This document shows positions 58,184 to 64,000 of a DNA stretch of 64,000 nucleotides, in pieces. The notes beneath the pieces were generated by a model. It was not told where the DNA came from. It saw nothing but the letters and a program-made list of their open reading frames with translations, and made no database searches. Source of the stretch: Pacificispira sp002696645 (lineage in GTDB: Bacteria; Pseudomonadota; Alphaproteobacteria; UBA8366; Aestuariispiraceae); contig NZ_JBLZHU010000010.1 in the NCBI RefSeq assembly GCF_048892425.1, forward strand, positions 62,001 through 126,000, given 5' to 3'. The number at the start of each line of letters is the position of its first letter. Positions within the stretch are counted from its first letter, which is position 1. The position numbers and the translations under genes were made by a program.

Positions 58184-59164
58184 TCACTCTCCTTTTTCCA
58201 CCAGGGTCAGGGCTTCTGCATCCGCGCGGGTGGTGCCACTCATAAACCACACAATGCCGCCAACCAGTCCGACGGCCAGAATTTCCAGTCCCATTACAAT
58301 GGACAGGGCAACCGCCCCCCCGGCATCGCCGCCGATCAGGGCGAATCCGGCTGCCATCGCACCCTCACGAACACCCCATCCACCAAGCGAGATTGGCAAT
58401 GTTGCGATCAGGATAGACGTTGGCACGATAATCAGGCAATCCCAGTATGTGAACGGCAATGCCAAGGCCTGTGCAGAGATATAGGCCGTCAGCACAATGG
58501 TCAAATGTGTCCCCAGCGCAAGCAGCAGAATGGGTACAGCTTCGCGGGGGTGGCTGATCAACCGCACAAAAACACGCGACAGCTTAACAATAAAAGCACG
58601 GATGCGACCGCCCCGACCCTGTTCCGATTGCCGTGCGATCAGGACCACAATCCCGATGCCGATCATGCCGGCCAGACCGATTATCAGAAACCCCTTCAGG
58701 ATGCTGTGATCGCCGGTTCGTTGCATCAACATCGGCAGGCCAATGGCGATCAGAAGACACAACCCGATCAGGCCGGTGATGCGATCCAATAATACACTGG
58801 TCAGTGCCTGTCCTACGGAAGCGCAAAATTTCCGAATGCGATAGACACGCATCACATCCCCGCCCACGGCGCCGGGCAGGGCCTGATTGAAGAACATGGC
58901 CTCCAGATAATACCGATAACTCAGCCGATAGGGCAGGGTGACCTGATCCATCCGCAACAGTCTGCGCCAACGTTCAGAATTTAATGTCAGTTGGAAAAAG
59001 ATCAGCACGGTCGCCAGGCCTAACCCCATGGGCTGTGCCGTGCTGAGACGATTTGCGATATCAGACAGGTCCAGCTTGGACGCGATCATCCAGAACAATG
59101 CCAGGGTCACAGCGATTTTCAGTGCCGTGAAAACACCTTTTCTCTGAACAGGGGAAAGGGGCAT
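58184..59164 (-). CDS. Lysylphosphatidylglycerol synthase TM-region / UPF0104 family membrane protein
   Basis: A 326-residue integral membrane protein with about seven or eight helices. Typical blocks are FQLTLNSERWRRLL, FFNQALPGAVGGDVMRVYR, SVLLDRITGLIGL and PISLGGWGVREGAMAAGFAL. Members are proposed flippases or transport helpers for lipid-linked substrates. The start MPLSPVQRKG (59164) was preferred because similarity begins there. It heads the operon with the glycosyltransferase fusion. Confidence 0.88.
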   Translation of the reverse strand: MPLSPVQRKGVFTALKIAVTLALFWMIASKLDLSDIANRLSTAQPMGLGLATVLIFFQLTLNSERWRRLLRMDQVTLPYRLSYRYYLEAMFFNQALPGAVGGDVMRVYRIRKFCASVGQALTSVLLDRITGLIGLCLLIAIGLPMLMQRTGDHSILKGFLIIGLAGMIGIGIVVLIARQSEQGRGGRIRAFIVKLSRVFVRLISHPREAVPILLLALGTHLTIVLTAYISAQALALPFTYWDCLIIVPTSILIATLPISLGGWGVREGAMAAGFALIGGDAGGAVALSIVMGLEILAVGLVGGIVWFMSGTTRADAEALTLVEKGE

Positions 59165-59319
59165 TCGGTTTGCGTTCCCAATTGGCTGACGACGGATCAG
59201 GGCCAACCTCGCCCCGAATTGGGCGCTGCATAGCGCCTTCCTGGTATTATGGCAACCAATCGGCCATTGCACAGTCTCTATTAGTTCGCGGGCCTTTCGG
59301 GTTAGGGGGCACTGACCGA

Positions 59320-61911
59320 TTAATAAATACCGCTGGGCGCTGCGGGAGAATTCGGATTGTTGCCTGTCGGGGCGTTGTTTGTTGGTAAGGGAATCAGGCC
59401 ATTACTCCCACTGGATGAAGTGGGGTCGGCCTCGTCCTCGGTCTGACCGCTTGGCTCGCCTGATTGGACGATTGGAAGAATTGGCGCGCCATTGCCTGTG
59501 ATTATAACACTATCGGAATTGGCGCCAGGTTCGGTTCCGGCCTTAAAGGCTTCCTCAATGACTTTATTGCTGGAAGGACTGGCCAGTTTTCCGGTTTCGG
59601 CATCAATGCGCACCATGCGAATGCCAGGCGGCGTCCGGAAGGGAATGGCGGGTTTATCGGCCAGGGCTTGGCCCATGAATTCCTTGAAAACCGGGGCCGC
59701 AACCGAAGATCCGGTCTCTTGGCCTCCCCAGGGCTGGCGGCCCAAGGGAATTGGAGTGTCGAAACCAATAAAGATCCCGGCGACCAGATCAGGAGAAAAT
59801 CCGACAAACCAGGTATCCCGGGAATCATTCGTGGTTCCGGTTTTGCCACCCAACGGCTTGCCCAGTTCGGCGATGCGGCGACCGGTCCCGCGTTGCACCA
59901 CGCCTTCCAGCATGGTCACGATCTGATAAGCAGACGTTGGTGTCGTCAGTTGCACCCGGTTGTCTGGCAGGATCGGCACCGGCTGATTGTCCCAGTATTT
60001 GACATCACATTCAGGGCAGGTGCGATCATCATGCCGGAACACAGTCTTACCGTTACGGTCCTGAATTCGGTCGATCAATGTCGGTTCAACCTTCTTCCCG
60101 CCATTGACCAGTGCACCATAGGCCGCAACCATATCGATCAGGCGCACATCCGCAGATCCCAGCGCCATGGCCAATTGTGGCGGCATGTTCTTGACGATCC
60201 CGAACCGCTCGGCCGTTTCAGACACTTTATCCATACCAATCGCCTGGGCCAGACGCACCGTCATCAGATTGCGGGATTTTTCAATCCCGACGCGCATGGG
60301 GGATGGGCCATAGAATTCATTGGAGAAGTTTGACGGCTTCCATTTCCCCAGACCCGGCCCTTGATCAATGACGAAGGGTGCATCCAGAATGATCGTGGCA
60401 GGCGTATAGCCGTTTTCCAGGGCGGTCAGATACACAAAGGGCTTAAACGCCGACCCTGGTTGCCGATAGGCCTGGGTTGCCCGGTTGAACTGGCTGGTTT
60501 CGAAACTCCATCCGCCGGACATGGCCAGTATGCGCCCGGTATGGGGGTCCATGGCGACAATGGCGCCATTGACTTCCGGTATCTGGCGCAGGCCATAGGT
60601 GCCTTTTGGATAGGGTTTTGGCGTTTCGCCTTCTTTATCTGGCGTGCTCTGGGTAACCGGGGCGACAAGAATGATATCCCCAACAGTCAGGACATCGCCA
60701 ACCGATTTGATGGACGGCCCAACAGTGCGGTTTTCTCCCCCACGTGCGATGCGGGCCCAACGAACTTCATCCAAGGGAATTGTTCCTGTGGTTTTGTCCC
60801 GCAAGCCAATCGTTGCGGCGTCCTTGTCTACGGATAGGACAGCGGCGGGCACCCAATCCAAGGCACCTGCGGGTATTTCGAAGGCGATCAGTGCTTCCAG
60901 CCAGGGTTCATCGTCGCCCACCCGCCCGATGGGCCCGCGATAGCCATGACGGTGATCATAGGCGATCAATCCATCCCGCAAGGACTGGCGGGCCATTTCC
61001 TGCAGCTTCGGGTCCAGCGAGGTCCGCACCGACAGCCCGCCGGAATACAGGCCGTCTTCGCCAAAGCGATCCCCCAGGGAACGCCGGACTTCTTCCAGAA
61101 AATACCCGGCATCAACCAGATCCGCGTCGGCGTGATCTTTAACGACCAGGGGCGATGCTGTTGCGACGGCGGCTTCTTCTGCGGTGATGAAGTTTTCTTC
61201 CAGCATACGGTCGATCACCCAGTTCCGGCGGGCAATCGCAGCCTCTTTCCGCCGGATCGGGTGATAATTGTTTGGACCTTTTGGCAAAGCTGCCAGATAG
61301 GCGATTTCTGCAATCGTCAGATCATCCAGGCTTTTGTCAAAATAGTTCAAGGCGGCGGCGGCAACGCCATAAGACCGATAGCCCAGATAAATCTCGTTCA
61401 GATATAATTCTAGAATTCGGTCTTTATCCAGCGCGCGTTCGATGCGCAGCGCCAGGATTGCTTCTTTCACTTTGCGGGAAATGGATACTTCATTTGTTAG
61501 CAGGAAGTTTTTTGCCACCTGCTGCGTGATAGTAGACGCTCCAACCAGACGGCGACCCTGAGTGACGTTGACAATATTGGTGACGACAGCCCGGATAAGC
61601 GCCTGAATATCGACGCCAAAATGTTTGTAGAAATTTTGATCTTCTGCCGCGATGAAACCTTCTGAAACACGTTTTGGAATTGCATCAATGGGAACGAAAA
61701 CCCGCGATTCAACGGCAAATTCCGCCAACAGGCGGCCATCGCCTGCATGGACACGCGTCGATGTCGGTGGTTCATAATCCGCCAATTGCTTATAGTCTGG
61801 CAGGCCCTGACCATAATGCCAGAAGGCCCAGCCAACGACGCCCAGCCCGGCAACACCGACCAGCAACCCCAGGAAAAACAGATACAAAAAGGCACGGCCG
61901 ACAAAACGCAT
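59320..61911 (-). CDS. mrcA: Penicillin-binding protein 1A
   Basis: An 863-residue bifunctional cell-wall synthase. One N-terminal helix (FLYLFFLGLLVGVAGLGVVG) anchors it. The GT51 transglycosylase domain is at residues about 55-230 (FIAAEDQNFYKHFGVDI, GASTITQQVAKNFLL, LYLNEIYLG). An OB-like insert follows, then the transpeptidase domain with active-site Ser in PGSAFKPF, SRN in EKSRNLMT and KTGTT. The C-terminal 60 residues are Ser/Pro/Asn-rich. It follows amiC on the same strand, a conserved alphaproteobacterial order. Confidence 0.97.
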   Translation of the reverse strand: MRFVGRAFLYLFFLGLLVGVAGLGVVGWAFWHYGQGLPDYKQLADYEPPTSTRVHAGDGRLLAEFAVESRVFVPIDAIPKRVSEGFIAAEDQNFYKHFGVDIQALIRAVVTNIVNVTQGRRLVGASTITQQVAKNFLLTNEVSISRKVKEAILALRIERALDKDRILELYLNEIYLGYRSYGVAAAALNYFDKSLDDLTIAEIAYLAALPKGPNNYHPIRRKEAAIARRNWVIDRMLEENFITAEEAAVATASPLVVKDHADADLVDAGYFLEEVRRSLGDRFGEDGLYSGGLSVRTSLDPKLQEMARQSLRDGLIAYDHRHGYRGPIGRVGDDEPWLEALIAFEIPAGALDWVPAAVLSVDKDAATIGLRDKTTGTIPLDEVRWARIARGGENRTVGPSIKSVGDVLTVGDIILVAPVTQSTPDKEGETPKPYPKGTYGLRQIPEVNGAIVAMDPHTGRILAMSGGWSFETSQFNRATQAYRQPGSAFKPFVYLTALENGYTPATIILDAPFVIDQGPGLGKWKPSNFSNEFYGPSPMRVGIEKSRNLMTVRLAQAIGMDKVSETAERFGIVKNMPPQLAMALGSADVRLIDMVAAYGALVNGGKKVEPTLIDRIQDRNGKTVFRHDDRTCPECDVKYWDNQPVPILPDNRVQLTTPTSAYQIVTMLEGVVQRGTGRRIAELGKPLGGKTGTTNDSRDTWFVGFSPDLVAGIFIGFDTPIPLGRQPWGGQETGSSVAAPVFKEFMGQALADKPAIPFRTPPGIRMVRIDAETGKLASPSSNKVIEEAFKAGTEPGANSDSVIITGNGAPILPIVQSGEPSGQTEDEADPTSSSGSNGLIPLPTNNAPTGNNPNSPAAPSGIY

Positions 61912-62079
61912 AGGGACTCCCTAAACAAACATCACAGGTGTACTGCTGCCTACCATAAGGTCGGACAGATTTGTGCCACGCGGTAGCATATAAAGTCTAC
62001 ACGTTCAGATTGGGCGATTCCATGGTCCAATTGCGGCAAATTCGCTAAAGGTTTGCGGTGCATCTCAGATTTCAGGATC

Positions 62080-63351
62080 TCAGGACCGCTCCAATTTCTC
62101 TTTTCTGTCAAAATACAGATCAATCGACCGCACCATCCCATCGGCCATTTTTGCCTGATGCGATGCTGACATTAAGCTGGCCTCGTCCGACTTATTCGAC
62201 AGATAACCCAACTCAATCAGGACGGAGGGTATATTAGGTGATTTTAGTACCGCAAAGCCAGCAAAGCGGTGCGGATTACGCAGCAAGCGCGCCGATGTCT
62301 GCATTTCATCCACCAGGATCTCTGCAAAATAGGCACTGCTTTGCTTAACACTTTGCTGTGCAAGGCTGATCAGTATGGATGTTACATCGGCTTCATACCC
62401 GGTCAAATCCGTCCCCGCCAACAGGTCAGACCTGTTTTCCTTGGTCGCCAGCGCTTCGGCTTCCTTGTCGGACGCCTTGTCAGACAGGGTGTACACAGAC
62501 AGTCCCCGCAGGCTGGACGAGTTATGGGAATCCGCATGTAGGGAGATGAACAGCCCGGCATTCACCTCATGCGCAATCTGATACCGATCCCGCAGGGGAA
62601 TAAAGATGTCACGATCCCTGGTCAGGACAACATCATACCGCCCCGTTGCCTCCAGCGCTTTTTTCAATGCTTTGGCATAGGACAGAACGACCTTCTTTTC
62701 ATAGACGCCACTGGTGCTGATGGCACCTGGATCGACCCCCCCATGGCCAGGGTCCAACACCACGACGCGCTTGTTAGAGCCCGGCGGTGGTCCTGGTGTT
62801 GCAATCGCCGGGGAAGACCGCGCCAATTCCTGCGCATAGGCACCCCAACCCGCAGATTCCATCGCCACAGTGGACGGGGTGGTCTTAGAGACCGGTCCCA
62901 GATCAATCACCACCCGTGGGCCGGAATTGTTCGCGGCGTCCAGAGCAAAATGGCGCATTACGGTCGCCGGGGCGGAAAGGTCGATGACAACGCGGGTGAT
63001 ACCGGGCTTGAAAAGACCGTGGCGATATCCGCCAATCAATCCCCGTCCCCGCACTTCGTCCAGTCCAGGTCCCTTCCAGTCAACAGATGGCAAATCAATC
63101 ACCACGCGGTCTGGGCCGGCCAGTGTGAACACTTTGTAGGGGACGGCGCGATCAAATTCTAAAACAAATCTGGTCTCGCCCTCGCGCTCTCCAATACGGG
63201 CGTCGGACAGCACGGGACCGGATGATTGTGCACTGCTGATTTGCGGTACCAGTAATATTGAGCCGACGAGTAAAAGCATCGCGCGAAGCACGACCGATTG
63301 AAACAAGTGATTTATGAGGGGCTTAAGGCACCCCGTGCACGCCTGACGCAT
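62080..63351 (-). CDS. amiC: N-acetylmuramoyl-L-alanine amidase with AMIN domain
   Basis: A 423-residue periplasmic amidase that cuts the stem peptide from septal peptidoglycan. A hydrophobic signal (AMLLLVGSILLVPQ) with a cleavage site near SSAQS is followed by an AMIN domain at residues about 45-160 (RFVLEFDRAVPYKVFTLAGP, RVVIDLPSVDW). The Amidase_3 domain is at residues about 190-410, with zinc-site residues in VLDPGHGGVDPGA, SGVYEKKVVL and LFISLHADSH. AGGAG precedes ATG 63351; the longer frame would need a TTG start. Confidence 0.95.
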   Translation of the reverse strand: MRQACTGCLKPLINHLFQSVVLRAMLLLVGSILLVPQISSAQSSGPVLSDARIGEREGETRFVLEFDRAVPYKVFTLAGPDRVVIDLPSVDWKGPGLDEVRGRGLIGGYRHGLFKPGITRVVIDLSAPATVMRHFALDAANNSGPRVVIDLGPVSKTTPSTVAMESAGWGAYAQELARSSPAIATPGPPPGSNKRVVVLDPGHGGVDPGAISTSGVYEKKVVLSYAKALKKALEATGRYDVVLTRDRDIFIPLRDRYQIAHEVNAGLFISLHADSHNSSSLRGLSVYTLSDKASDKEAEALATKENRSDLLAGTDLTGYEADVTSILISLAQQSVKQSSAYFAEILVDEMQTSARLLRNPHRFAGFAVLKSPNIPSVLIELGYLSNKSDEASLMSASHQAKMADGMVRSIDLYFDRKEKLERS

Positions 63352-64000
63352 TCCGTGCCGCTCCTGACTCGGCAAGTCCCGTCCAGAATTTCATAGTAGA
63401 TATGCCGTGAGTCGTCAGGAAATTCAAAGCACAAGGACAGTAAATTTATAAGTATCTTGAATTTATCTTCGGTTTAAGATTGTGCAACGCGCCATGCACA
63501 GATAGTCTCTCGCTTGAGAGAGTCCGTTTCGTGTCCGCCGCAGGGGGCGAACGGCAGCGCCGAAAAGCGGCGCGCCGCTGGTTTCCTTTGCGGGCCGGGC
63601 ACAGGTCGGAACGATCCGGGGCACGCCGTTCGTCGCAGAGTTCGAGGACCCTTTTCGCAAAGGGCGCTAAGTCGACATTCTGGGATTGGGTTCGATGTCT
63701 CGTCGTTGCCGGGCGTGACGCTCTGCTGCTTTGTGTCCACGGCTTTTCTGACGAAAGGGCCGGAAACACAGGCTAACAGACTCATCGGCGCGTCTGGCTC
63801 GGTGGACGATTTCAGGATCGACCTATTCACCCGAACCACAGTGCCGCATTTTGAATTACCCCGGCCTGGCCGGTACTGAACCGCCCGGCGCCGCCGGATA
63901 TAGTAAATGACGTATTAGAAGCAACGCGAAAGCGACACAATGAAACCAGTGAGCATAAGCGAGACGGAAAAGGGACTGCGTAACGCAATCCCCGTATCCG
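63352..64000 (+). other. Gene-free, structured leader region (possibly upstream of rne)
   Basis: About 650 bases without a convincing gene. Several hairpins are visible on the plus strand, for example TGTGC/GCACA at 63481-63500 and TCTCTC/GAGAGA at 63506-63521, followed by a GC-rich stretch (63530-63650). In many alphaproteobacteria amiC and mrcA lie divergent from rne, whose mRNA has a long structured leader; this region fits that position, but rne itself is not in the window. A frame opening at ATG 63940 (MKPVSISETEK) runs to the edge without a ribosome binding site and is not called. Confidence 0.4.

Noticed and set aside
63514..63879. 121-codon frame at the right edge
   Set aside because: Lies in a hairpin-rich, GC-rich stretch with no ribosome binding site or family resemblance; several other frames here are equally open.

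Overview
The window comes from the chromosome of a marine-type, probably aerobic anoxygenic phototrophic alphaproteobacterium. The evidence is a reaction-centre cytochrome (pufC) at the left edge, a blue-light BLUF sensor, the cell-cycle methyltransferase CcrM with clustered GANTC sites, PHB genes with PhaR, the DMSP lyase DddP, and an amiC-mrcA pair at the right edge. No tRNA, rRNA or CRISPR array was seen.

Layout. 1-6.3 kb: end of pufC, then a polyhydroxyalkanoate locus (phaE-like, phaC and phaA on the minus strand, divergent from phaR) and a PAS-GGDEF-EAL protein. 6.7-13.3 kb: a five-gene operon for a molybdenum hydroxylase, a 6-hydroxynicotinate reductase-like Fe-S protein, a UPF0280 protein and an AA_synth protein, probably catabolism of an unknown N-heterocycle. 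13.3-16.0 kb: a small hypothetical gene, a radical SAM protein and a hypothetical protein. 16.15-21.85 kb: a TPP riboswitch followed by a complete thiamin salvage operon (thiM, thiE, thiD, ABC transporter thiZXY, tenA).

21.9-33.3 kb is the most unusual part. Five membrane-anchored Sel1-repeat proteins on the plus strand each sit tail-to-tail with a minus-strand C-terminal module of one large Pro/Thr-rich protein. Only the last module is joined to a full-length gene; the other four are headless remnants. In both partners the N-terminal part is conserved and the C-terminal part varies, so the two variable ends form one contiguous block. This looks like a polymorphic effector/immunity array with a convergent arrangement. 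One module is split by a precisely bounded 3,080-bp IS1595-type element carrying cargo genes.

33.5-44.8 kb: housekeeping and accessory genes, including a D-lactate-dehydrogenase-type oxidase, LysR regulator, BLUF sensor, ccrM, rnhB, a cation:proton antiporter, AsmA and TetR. 44.9-48.5 kb: a 266-bp structured inverted-repeat element, a HutD-family gene, and groES-groEL under a CIRCE operator. 48.5-54.8 kb: a class II glutamine amidotransferase, dddP, an AT-rich DarT1-NADAR toxin-antitoxin pair and a dimethylglycine-dehydrogenase-like flavoprotein. 54.9-59.2 kb: a minus-strand operon of a flippase-like membrane protein, a methyltransferase-glycosyltransferase fusion with a histone-like tail, a methyltransferase and rlmJ. 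59.3-64 kb: mrcA, amiC and a structured, gene-free leader that may precede rne.
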